From NCBI RefSeq assembly GCF_028618435.1, contig NZ_JAQISW010000008.1:1-64000 (forward strand): a DNA stretch of 64,000 nt. Reading direction: 5' to 3'. Source of the stretch: Bartonella sp. MM73XJBT.G. GTDB lineage: Bacteria; Pseudomonadota; Alphaproteobacteria; Rhizobiales; Rhizobiaceae. A model generated the notes under the pieces. The model searched no databases and was not told the origin of the DNA. It saw only the letters and a list, made by a program, of their open reading frames with translations. Positions within the stretch are counted from its first letter, which is position 1. Every line of letters starts with the position of its first letter. The position numbers and the translations under genes were made by a program. This document shows, in pieces, positions 28,312 through 35,904 of the stretch.

Positions 28312-29625
28312 TTAGCTAGCAAAAGCCATCGCTTTTGAAGCAGCAGTTTTGCGCGGACGAAAATCTGTTTCTCTTTCTCTCTGTTGGGTAGAGGGCGTTA
28401 TTCCTTCATGTGTTATTGTTGAAGGCTCAAGGCGTTGAGCAGACTGTGAGACGTTTTGTTGTTGCTGCAAGCTTTGGGTTTGCTCAGATGCTTCACGACG
28501 TTCTTGTTTTGTTTGCTGAGTTTTTAAAATGCTCTCTCTTACCTGTGTGACAGCCATTGCATAATTGTCAAGGGCGTCAATGAGGTGAGAAAGACCCGCT
28601 TCAGCATGGATGCGTGCTTTATTTTTTAAGCCCCCAAAGTTGTGACCGGCGTATTTGTGAATAGACTGAGGGTTTCCAGCAAGTTGCTGTGCGAGCTGTT
28701 CTATTGTTTCAGGGTTTTGGAAAAGTTCTTCCACTTGTGATTTTAAAATGTCTGATTGACCAAAAACAACTCCGCACCAATATTGGGTTTGGGCATGGTG
28801 TCTTTTGACTTTTGAATTTTGATGAATTTTGGTGTACATTTCTGCTTCTGAAAGGCTTTCTTTTTCCCTTTGAGAATGATCTGTTTTTTGCAGAAGTTTA
28901 GCGACAGCTGCTTTTCCCATGAGGCGTTCATAGTTTTTGAGTTCTTGCTCTGGAGATTGTGAAAGGCCCTCTCTTGCCTGTCTTACGGCTTCTGTATAAC
29001 AATCAACGTTGATACAGAGGCTGGAAAAGCTCTCTTCTGCTTGTCTACGTTCTCTATTTTTGAAGCCCAAAATACTGGTACCGGAGAGTTTAGCAATGCT
29101 TTCAGGATGAGCAGCCATGCGCCATGAAAGCTCTTCTCCCGCTTGAGGATTTTTTTGAATTTCTTGCATTTTTTCTTGCAAAATGTTGGGGTTTCCATAA
29201 GCTCTAGCGGATAAACGTTGGATTTCTTCTTGATAGGTTCGAACCAATGAATGGTGGGGAAGTAATAGAGAGATTTGTTCTTCTGAGAGTCGTGTTGTTG
29301 CTCCTTGGGCGGCTTGTGGGGCAGCTGCTGTGCGTGTTGTTTCAGTTTCTTGCGGTTTTTGGGGCGCGTTGTTTCTTGAAAGAGGCGTTGTTGAAGGTGC
29401 TCTCCTAACGGATGCCTGTGCACCTTTTGCTGTAATCGTTTCTTCTTCTGAAAGAGAAAGTCTTCCCTCATCTTCTTCCAGTATCGTTGATAGTCTTTTG
29501 CTTTTTAAAGGCTCTTCTTTAGGGAGAGGGGGGATACCTGAGACTTCTGCTGCTGCTTGTTCATAGAGTTCTATGAGTTCTTTTATTGAAGAGGATGGAA
29601 AAGGGTGAGGGTGATCTTTTTTCAT
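28312..29625 (-). CDS. Effector with two BID domains (Bep), 437 residues
   Basis: A predicted T4SS effector with neither FIC domain nor EPLYA-type tyrosine repeats. The first ~110 residues are charged and low-complexity (SSSIKELIELYEQAAAEV, then RLSLSEEETI). BID1 is around residues 115-220 with LSGTSILGFKNRERRQAEE. BID2 is around 260-370 with YAGHNFGGLKNKARIHAEA. A glutamine-rich region and a basic end (FRPRKTAASKAMAFAS) follow. Two-BID Beps such as BepE and BepF are known in B. henselae, but the head does not let me assign it. The ATG at 29625 has GAAAGGAAA upstream, as in the neighbouring bep genes. Confidence 0.87.
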   Translation of the reverse strand: MKKDHPHPFPSSSIKELIELYEQAAAEVSGIPPLPKEEPLKSKRLSTILEEDEGRLSLSEEETITAKGAQASVRRAPSTTPLSRNNAPQKPQETETTRTAAAPQAAQGATTRLSEEQISLLLPHHSLVRTYQEEIQRLSARAYGNPNILQEKMQEIQKNPQAGEELSWRMAAHPESIAKLSGTSILGFKNRERRQAEESFSSLCINVDCYTEAVRQAREGLSQSPEQELKNYERLMGKAAVAKLLQKTDHSQREKESLSEAEMYTKIHQNSKVKRHHAQTQYWCGVVFGQSDILKSQVEELFQNPETIEQLAQQLAGNPQSIHKYAGHNFGGLKNKARIHAEAGLSHLIDALDNYAMAVTQVRESILKTQQTKQERREASEQTQSLQQQQNVSQSAQRLEPSTITHEGITPSTQQRERETDFRPRKTAASKAMAFAS

Positions 29626-29635
29626 GCACGTTTCC

Positions 29636-29935
29636 TTTCAAAAATTGTTTTAGAAAACCTCTTTGGTGCATAGTCGTTCTTTATGCTTGGATTACTTTGA
29701 GACAAAGGAAGATGTCGAACTGATATGCGCTCCAAAGATCTGCGCTATTTAAGGCTAGAATAATGGAGCTTTGTGTCTTTTATACAGTTTTTTTGTGAAA
29801 TTTTATCAATAAGTTATAGGAAATTACAGGGTCCATTTTTAGGACCGTTTTAGGACTATTTTTTGTAACATTCTAAAACAATTCTTGGCGCAATCGTAAG
29901 GAGACGATTTACGCCAAGAAAATTACTCAAAAAGA
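29636..29935 (-). promoter_or_regulatory. Conserved bep upstream cassette, copy 1
   Basis: About 300 bp that recurs at 30837-31127 and, less completely, at 32337-32600, always between two bep genes. Shared blocks include TAGAAAACCTCTTTGG, CTCCAAAGAT, GTGTCTTTTATACAGTTTTTTT, ATCAATAAGTTATA, TTTTAGGACTATTTTTTGTA and the hairpin at the far end. It should hold the promoter of the effector gene at 29625 and the end signal of the preceding one. Confidence 0.7.
29882..29920 (-). terminator. Hairpin between bep genes
   Basis: TTCTTGGCGCAATCG, 8-base loop, CGATTTACGCCAAGAA. On the minus strand it lies 63 bases after the stop at 29983 and is followed by TTGTTTTAG. It is a probable terminator or processing stem. 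Confidence 0.6.
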
Positions 29936-29982
29936 GATTAAACGAAAAACAAAAATTGATCTGTTTTTATACTCATGTTCCT

Positions 29983-30831
29983 TTACATGGCATAAGCCAT
30001 TCCTCTTTCTCCATGTCTTTGTCGTTGTTGGCTTTGCTCTGGACTCTCAGGATTTTGTCCTCTTTCGTGATGATGGTGATGACGATGATGAGATCTTTCA
30101 GCGTGCTGAGAATGTTCTTGATGGCGTCTTTGTTCCGCGTGAGGGGTTTGTAAAATCCTCTCTCTTGCCTCTTCTACAGTTTTTGTATACCCATCAAGAG
30201 CATCAATGAGCGGCTTAAAGCCATCTTCAGCTTGTTTGCGTGCTTGACTTTTCATGCCAAGCGCTTGGCGACCAGCAAGTTTTCCCATGCTTTCAGGATC
30301 CTCAGCAAGTTGATCTGAAAGGTCTTTTCCTTTGCTGGGATCTTTAAGTATTTCTTGCAAGCGTTGCTGGAAAAGTTTGTCATTGCCATAAACAACTTGA
30401 CCCCAATGTACCACCTCTTCTGCATATGCTTGGACCTTTGGATTTTTTAAAAGCATAACACTCATTTGGTCAGGTGTGAGGGAAGATGAAGGTCTTCCTC
30501 TTTGTTGTGGAGCAACCGTTGCATAGTCGGTTTCAGATTCTGATAGCTTTTGTTGATTGCGTCCAACTTTTGAAGGGTCAATGTTGCTAACAGATGCGTA
30601 TGTAACTTCTTCTTCGCGTTTTCGGGGAGCAACTTCTGTGTAATCGGTTTCAGATTCTGATAATCTTTGTTGATTGCGTCCAGCTTTTGAAGGGTCAATG
30701 CTGCTAACAGATGCGTATAGAACGTCATCTTCTGGGTTTGGTCCGCGCTGGTTTCCTCTGTTTGGTTTATTCACTGTTGCGTAGAGGGGTTCTTGGTTTT
30801 GGGGATCTTGGTGTGGTTGATGTTTTTTCAT
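29983..30831 (-). CDS. Tyrosine-motif effector with one BID domain (Bep), 282 residues
   Basis: A predicted effector. The N-terminal ~120 residues contain EPLYATV, then VLYASVSSIDPSK..TDYTEVAP and a second copy VTYASVSNIDPSK..TDYATVAP, a tandem duplication of about 42 residues. The VxYxxV pattern fits both host tyrosine-kinase sites and ITIM-like motifs bound by SH2 domains. Residues ~130-235 form the BID (LAGRQALGMKSQARKQAED). A histidine- and arginine-rich tail ends in GERGMAYAM, shared with the next gene upstream. EPLYA-bearing Beps such as BepD are phosphorylated in host cells. The ATG at 30831 follows GAAAGGAAA. Which named Bep it corresponds to is not certain. Confidence 0.87.
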   Translation of the reverse strand: MKKHQPHQDPQNQEPLYATVNKPNRGNQRGPNPEDDVLYASVSSIDPSKAGRNQQRLSESETDYTEVAPRKREEEVTYASVSNIDPSKVGRNQQKLSESETDYATVAPQQRGRPSSSLTPDQMSVMLLKNPKVQAYAEEVVHWGQVVYGNDKLFQQRLQEILKDPSKGKDLSDQLAEDPESMGKLAGRQALGMKSQARKQAEDGFKPLIDALDGYTKTVEEARERILQTPHAEQRRHQEHSQHAERSHHRHHHHHERGQNPESPEQSQQRQRHGERGMAYAM

Positions 30832-30836
30832 GGCTG

Positions 30837-31127
30837 TTTCCTTTCAATATTTTTAGAAAACCTCTTTGGGGCATTCTTGCCTTTTATGCTTTGTTTGTTT
30901 TGAGACAAAAAAAGACATTTTACCGAATGTCCTCCAAAGATTTCGCGCTATTCGAAATCAGTGTAACGGACATTTGTGTCTTTTATACAGTTTTTTTATG
31001 AAATATTATCAATAAGTTATAATAAATAACGGGGGTCACTTTTAGGACTATTTTTTGTAACACTTTAAAACAATTCTTGGCGCAACCGTAAGAAAACGAT
31101 TTACGCCAAGAAACTCACTGCAAAAAC
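30837..31127 (-). promoter_or_regulatory. Conserved bep upstream cassette, copy 2
   Basis: Closely similar to 29636-29935 along its length, including TAGAAAACCTCTTTGG, TCCAAAGATTTCGCGCTATTC, TTTTATACAGTTTTTTT, ATCAATAAGTTATAATAAAT and TTTTAGGACTATTTTTTGTA. It contains the promoter region of the 282-residue effector gene. Confidence 0.7.
31074..31112 (-). terminator. Hairpin between bep genes
   Basis: TTCTTGGCGCAACCG, loop, CGATTTACGCCAAGAA, 77 bases after the stop at 31189 and near-identical to the hairpin at 29882. Followed on the minus strand by TTGTTTTAAAG. Confidence 0.6.
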
Positions 31128-31188
31128 TTTATGCAAAAGAAATGATATAAAAAAACAAAAATTGATCTGTTTTTATATTTATGTCCCT

Positions 31189-32331
31189 TTACATGGCATA
31201 AGCCATTCCTTTTTCTCCATGCCTTTGTCGTTGTGGGCTGTGTTCTGGACTGTCTGGGCTTTGTCCTCTTGCATGATGACGACGGTGATGGTGTCTGTGT
31301 TCATCCCTTTCTGGACTTTTTTGTTTTTCACCTCTTTCAATTTCACGTGTAAATTGTTTATGAAGTTTTTTTGTTTTGTCTATATGTCTTTCAAGGGCTG
31401 AGCAAAGGTGAGAAAAACCCTCTTCAGCCTCTTTGCGATCAGGACTTTTTATGCCAAGGACTTGCCGACCAGCAATTTTTCCAGCGCTTTCAGGATGAGC
31501 TGCAAGATTCCATAAGACCTTATCAGCACCTTGAGGATCTTCAAGAACCTTCGCAAGTTGTTCATTCAAGGCATGCTCATTGTTATAAACGGTTTTGCAC
31601 CAAACTTGAACTTCTCTTACACCATATTGAAATCCTTCGTGTTGTAAAAGTTTGCTCGTAACCATATCTTTAGGGGTTTGAGGAGGGGGCGTTGCTGCTC
31701 TGCCCACGCCTTCGTAGATGGGATTTTCCCGTTGTTGGGATTCTTGTCCGCCTTCAGCCCCCATGCCCAATGTTGCATAGACAGTTTCTATTGGTTTATG
31801 AGGAGCGCGCCCGCTCTGTGTTCTCGGATCAATTTCTGCATAGAGATGTTCCTCTTGTTTTTGGGGGGCGCGTAAATCCTGCGTGCTTCCGCTAGGTGAG
31901 TCATAGAGGGGGTTTCTTTGTTCTTGAAACTCTGTTTCACCTGTTGCTAAATTAACGACGGCATAGGGATTTGTGGGGTTTTCTGGGGAAGGCTCACGTG
32001 AACTTCTTCCAGCAGCTGCTGCACGGGTAGCTCCTAGTGGGTATTGGGGGGCATAGGGCGTTTCTAGTGGTCGCTGAGAAGGCGGCGTATCATAGGCACC
32101 TGCTCCCATTCGCGGTGTGTTGTAGGGAGTGTTTTCTTGTGTATTTGATCTCCCCCGCGGTGTGTCATAGGGAGAAGCTTCCTGGAGAGGCTGTCTTCTG
32201 TTTGCTGCTTGTATCTCTTCTGGGCTTGGGATGCGCGGACCGCCTCTTCTGCGTGATTTATCAACTTGTGCGTAGAGGGGCTCTGGGTTCTGGGTTTCTG
32301 GATTTTGAGGTTCTGGGTGGCTTTTTTTCAT
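31189..32331 (-). CDS. Multi-tyrosine effector with one BID domain (Bep, BepD-like)
   Basis: A predicted effector of 380 residues. The first ~225 residues hold about ten tyrosine motifs: EPLYAQV, SPYDTPR, TPYNTPR, AYDTPP, NPYAVV, NPLYDSP, EHLYAEI, TVYATL and NPIYEGV. Several match YxxP or YxxV/L ligands of SH2 domains, and the first matches the EPLYA motif of BepD. The BID is at residues ~235-335 (IAGRQVLGIKSPDRKEAEE), followed by a His/Arg-rich tail ending GEKGMAYAM. The layout matches BepD of B. henselae, but that protein is longer and orthology needs a comparison. GAAAGGAAACAGCC precedes the ATG at 32331. Confidence 0.87.
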   Translation of the reverse strand: MKKSHPEPQNPETQNPEPLYAQVDKSRRRGGPRIPSPEEIQAANRRQPLQEASPYDTPRGRSNTQENTPYNTPRMGAGAYDTPPSQRPLETPYAPQYPLGATRAAAAGRSSREPSPENPTNPYAVVNLATGETEFQEQRNPLYDSPSGSTQDLRAPQKQEEHLYAEIDPRTQSGRAPHKPIETVYATLGMGAEGGQESQQRENPIYEGVGRAATPPPQTPKDMVTSKLLQHEGFQYGVREVQVWCKTVYNNEHALNEQLAKVLEDPQGADKVLWNLAAHPESAGKIAGRQVLGIKSPDRKEAEEGFSHLCSALERHIDKTKKLHKQFTREIERGEKQKSPERDEHRHHHRRHHARGQSPDSPEHSPQRQRHGEKGMAYAM

Positions 32332-32336
32332 GGCTG

Positions 32337-32600
32337 TTTCCTTTCAATATTTTAGAAAACCTCTTTGGTGCATTCCCCATTTTTTTGATAGCTTTTTAAG
32401 ACAAAAGAAGATATCAAAATGAATGCTCTCCAAAGATTTCGCGCTATTCATATTGGCTTGTAATGGAGGTTTATGTCTTTTATACAGTTTTTTTGTGAAA
32501 TCTTATCAATAAGTTATAATAAATAATACATAAATAACGGGGGTCATTTTTAGGACTATTTTTTGTAACATTTTAAAACAATTCGTGGGGAAAAGTGCGA
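32337..32600 (-). promoter_or_regulatory. Conserved bep upstream cassette, copy 3
   Basis: Third copy of the intergenic cassette, with TAGAAAACCTCTTTGGTGCATT, CTCCAAAGATTTCGCGCTATTC, GTCTTTTATACAGTTTTTTTGTGAAAT and TTTTAGGACTATTTTTTGTA. The hairpin that closes copies 1 and 2 is replaced here by unrelated sequence (ATTCGTGGGGAAAAG..). Confidence 0.65.
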
Positions 32601-32650
32601 TGAAATGATTAGGATCAAGCGTTTGTTGGAAGGCAAAAGGGAGCGCATTT

Positions 32651-34249
32651 TTATCCGGTAAGAGCTAGCGATGAGGAACGACTAACTTTCAAACTGCGGA
32701 CTTGACATTGTGCGTCTTGGGTATCCTTGACAGTCTGTGCAATTTCTTTGGCTTTGCTTTCTGATGTTCCAAGAAGACAAGCTAGTCTTGTATGATCTTT
32801 TTCTTGTATGGCTTTACGCTCATCTGAGGAGAGACGGTTGTGTAGTTGGCGGGAAAAGGTATGGAGTTCTTGTTGTAGTGAACGAGAATGCAATAAAGTT
32901 TCCCTTTGTTGTTCTTCTGGTAAAGCAAAAAGGTTTTGTAAATTTTTTCCAGGTTTTTCGATCACGCGGCTTAGGCGGTTTTGTTCTCTTTGATGATGCT
33001 CTAGAATTTCATCTTTTGCTTGTTGTGTTATTGCACCATAATTTTTAAGGGCTTGGCTGAGTTGTGGAACGGTCTGTTCGGCTTGTCTGCGATGTGGACT
33101 TTTTATGCCAAGAGTTTTTCTCCCGGCAAATTTAGAAATTGATTGAGGGTTTTGTAAAATTTCATCAGCAAATTGATTTCCTAAGTTTGGAGTTGCTGTT
33201 ATGATATCCATTTTTGTCTTTAAGGCTTGGGTTTTACCATAAACAATCTTTGATAAATGTTCGATTTCTTTTCGGCATGTTTCAACATAAGAATCATTTG
33301 AAACTTTTGTGATTAATGATTCATGGGAGAGAGAGGTTAATGTTTCTTTTGGAATGAGAGTTTCTTTTACATTTTGAACGTTGGTTTTTTGAAAACGGAG
33401 GCGATCGCCGTTCTGTAATGTTTTGATCTGTTCTGGAGGAAGATCATCTTTGTGGCTCACGACAAATCCGCCCTCGACTTCCATAACAAACCCTTCTGCT
33501 GAAGCGCCTCTAAAGATGCCTTCATAAAGGATCCCTTCTTTTGCAGCAACAACAACACGGTTGTTAATTTCATCCAGTTTAGCTTCTCTCATTTGGGAGA
33601 TAAATTCTTTTAAAACAAGAGACTTTTGCGGATGGGTGATATCTTCAAAAAGATCTTTCATCGGTTGGGGATTGCCATATTGCATGGCTTCAATACAAGC
33701 TGCTGTCATGCGTTTTTTTGTGATGAACGAAAAGTCAATGGTATGGCCTGCTGCTTGTCCAAGTTTTTCCATAAACATTCGATTAACGCGTCCATTGCCT
33801 TTTCGGAAAGGATGGGCGTGTTCGAGCGCCATAAAAACTTCAGCAGCACTTTCAGCAAACTCTTGGCGTGATAAACCTTTCAAATTGTTCTTTTCGCTTA
33901 GTGTTTTTTCAAGTTGTTTGAGCTCTTTTTTTATCTGTGGACCAATGGCAAAAGGAACTTCATAACCTTTGGGGCGCATCGCTGGCATACGGGCAGTGCT
34001 GCCATCTTCAAAGGTAAAGGATGTATCGCGGGTTTTACCTGCCCATTCAAAAGCTTGGTGGAAGAAGCTCCAGTGAATTAATTTGAGATAAGCGGCATCA
34101 AACTTTTGGGGTGGTGGTTCATGACGAAAATTAATAGCCTCTTTTGCGATATCTTGGGCGCAGCGTTCATACAGTTTTTGGGAGTCTTTGATGCCATATT
34201 TATTTTTTAATGTTGAGGTTCCTTTATAGAGATAATTTTGCTCTAACAT
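32651..34249 (-). CDS. bepC: FIC-BID effector BepC
   Basis: A T4SS effector of 532 residues, the same length as B. henselae BepC. The FIC domain spans ~1-200, with flap FTFEDGSTARMP and FIC loop HPFRKGNGRVNR at 146-157. Lysine replaces the acidic residue that binds Mg2+, the non-canonical loop known for BepC. An OB-like segment follows (~215-295, VVVAAKEGILYEG), then the BID (~315-430, FAGRKTLGIKSPHRRQAEQ) and a basic tail ending SSSLALTG. BepC is known to recruit the Rho activator GEF-H1 and drive stress-fibre formation through its FIC domain. It is the first gene after virD4. The ATG at 34249 is preceded by AAGGAG. A degenerate antitoxin-like ORF lies 53 bp upstream. Confidence 0.92.
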   Translation of the reverse strand: MLEQNYLYKGTSTLKNKYGIKDSQKLYERCAQDIAKEAINFRHEPPPQKFDAAYLKLIHWSFFHQAFEWAGKTRDTSFTFEDGSTARMPAMRPKGYEVPFAIGPQIKKELKQLEKTLSEKNNLKGLSRQEFAESAAEVFMALEHAHPFRKGNGRVNRMFMEKLGQAAGHTIDFSFITKKRMTAACIEAMQYGNPQPMKDLFEDITHPQKSLVLKEFISQMREAKLDEINNRVVVAAKEGILYEGIFRGASAEGFVMEVEGGFVVSHKDDLPPEQIKTLQNGDRLRFQKTNVQNVKETLIPKETLTSLSHESLITKVSNDSYVETCRKEIEHLSKIVYGKTQALKTKMDIITATPNLGNQFADEILQNPQSISKFAGRKTLGIKSPHRRQAEQTVPQLSQALKNYGAITQQAKDEILEHHQREQNRLSRVIEKPGKNLQNLFALPEEQQRETLLHSRSLQQELHTFSRQLHNRLSSDERKAIQEKDHTRLACLLGTSESKAKEIAQTVKDTQDAQCQVRSLKVSRSSSLALTG

Positions 34250-34302
34250 ATTGTTTCTCCTTAAAAGATAGGGTGGTGGTTGATACGCGCCTTAAACGCG
34301 GG

Positions 34303-34464
34303 TCATGTTGAAAATTCCCCTTCGCATATTCTTTTGAGATTTTGAGTGTTATGAGAGAAATACTCTTTCTTCACGTGTATGGATGGTTGTAGTAACGGTT
34401 TTATGAAGCTTTTGAAAGCTGTTGGTATGAGAGCTCTACACTGTTCTGTTACGATTGTTTTCAT
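34303..34464 (-). pseudogene. Relic of a BiaA-like FIC antitoxin upstream of bepC
   Basis: A 53-codon frame starting MKTIVTEQ at 34464. Its second half, SIHVKKEYFSHNTQNLKRIC then EGE, aligns with SPHTREGISFHSKTLKNLEEYAKGTIS of the antitoxin upstream of bepA, and both begin MKT. It is shorter (53 against 71), lacks an obvious glutamate-glycine inhibition motif, and ends early. It occupies the same position relative to its FIC gene as biaA does to bepA. I read it as a decayed or diverged antitoxin. It is too short to be certain. Confidence 0.6.
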
Positions 34465-35290
34465 GCCTATTCCTTTTTTCATTTATTTTAGCTTCTCTGA
34501 TGTTTGCTTATTCTTTATAATCCTGTTACCCTGTAAAATACTGATATTAAAGACAGTGATATGGATCCCATGAGGAGATGGGTTTTTGAGAGTTTTTTTT
34601 GATAAACCATGCTGGATGAAATTTTTATTCTTTAAGATAAAGCTTTGAGATAAGGGGAGGCTAAAAAGAAAAATGTTGTTTAAGATTTTCGTTGTTTTGC
34701 CTTTAAAAAAGTTGTTTGCAAGAGCCTTTTGATGAAGGGTATGGATATGGCAGAGAAGATCGCTCTTGGTTATTGGATGGTTTGGATATTTTCCAGACAC
34801 CGCTCTTAGGGATCTATGAATAAAAGCAGCTAGCAAGAATTTCTCTCCATAATGTTTTTTTATTGGTCTATGCGGACATTTCGTTGGTGCGTTTACAACA
34901 AAATGTATTTTACTTTATGTTGTTTTTCTTAAATTGTATGGCACTGCTTTAAGATCTATAAGAGGAAAAAAACTTTCTTTTGGCTAGAAAAAAGCTGTTT
35001 TTTCAGCGCTTGGTTATTAAAGTAGAACACGCGATGATATCGTAAAGGGGAAAAAAGCTGTCTCAGAATATTTTATTCATTTTGGTGTATATCTTGGATG
35101 TTTTTTGAGGGGAAACGGTGTTTATTGTGTAGGTATTTTGAGAGTTTTTGTCTTAAAGGCAAATCTTCTGTTTATTATATTCTGTAATGGAGGCACGTCC
35201 TTTACGTAAAATAGAGCACCATTATGTAGTATCTTTACAGGATTAGGATTGTTTTAAAGAGAGATCATTTATCCATTTGGCGAGGGGGCT
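34465..35290. other. Intergenic between bepC region and virD4, no gene supported
   Basis: About 830 bp. A frame at 34483-34836 (minus) lacks any recognisable feature. The stretch could hold remains of a lost bep gene, but I cannot show one. Confidence 0.4.
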
Positions 35291-35620
35291 CCTCAATGGT
35301 ATAATGGTAAAGCTCCCATAAAGCGTATAAAATCTATTGAGCCCTCCCATTTTTATGCTTCATAAAGAAGCTGGTACCATTACACATTTTGTTCGTGCTG
35401 AAATGTTGCCGATCAATCCTTGGGCCTTGAGGTGATTTATGAAAAGGCATGCCTTTCTTGTACAGAGTTCTACTTTACTTGAGGCTCCTACTTATGACGT
35501 GTGAGTGATAGGATTGTGATTGAGTCAACATGGAACAGATTTGAAATGAGATAATTTTACGCTATTGGGTTTCTCATTCAACACAAAAATATGAATTATC
35601 ATTATAAATCAATGTATTTT
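35291..35620 (+). repeat. Dispersed intergenic repeat, copy 3
   Basis: The most complete copy: CTCCTCAATGGTATAATGGT, ATAAAATCTATTGAGCCCTC, TTTATGCTTCATAAAGAAG, CTGGTACCATTACACA, GAAAAGGCATGCC, TTGTACAGAGTT, ATGACGTGTGAGTG, AACATGGAACAGATTTGAAA, TGAGATAATTTTACGCTATT, TCTCATTCAACA, CATTATAAATCAATG. It has no ORF and sits next to the end of virD4, inside the secretion island. Confidence 0.75.
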
Positions 35621-35904
35621 AAAATTATATATGAAAAACTTTGTGAGAGAATGTTCCTTTTTGGAGGATATTGGTGTCGCTATTGGTTGGGGGGATGGGC
35701 GTTTTTGATAGAGACTTTTAAAAGATCATGGTTGTTGGTAAAGTGACGCACAAAATATAAAAGGAAAAAACACGGATTTTTTGACTCTGTTTTTCTTGTA
35801 TGGAGATGGGGGTTTTTCGTTCATAGGTTTTCAAAAAATAGAGATGTATGCTTTTTTTTGTTTTGTTGTCATTCTTTCTATCTTCAATACCTATAATGGG
35901 AGAG

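Noticed and set aside
34483-34836. 117-codon minus-strand frame between bepC and virD4
   Set aside because: No domain, no ribosome site and no similarity to the Bep, antitoxin or VirB proteins nearby.
35300-35400. Possible tRNA-like sequence (GGTATAATGGTAAAG..)
   Set aside because: It cannot be folded into a cloverleaf with an acceptor stem and T-arm; the same block belongs to the dispersed repeat.
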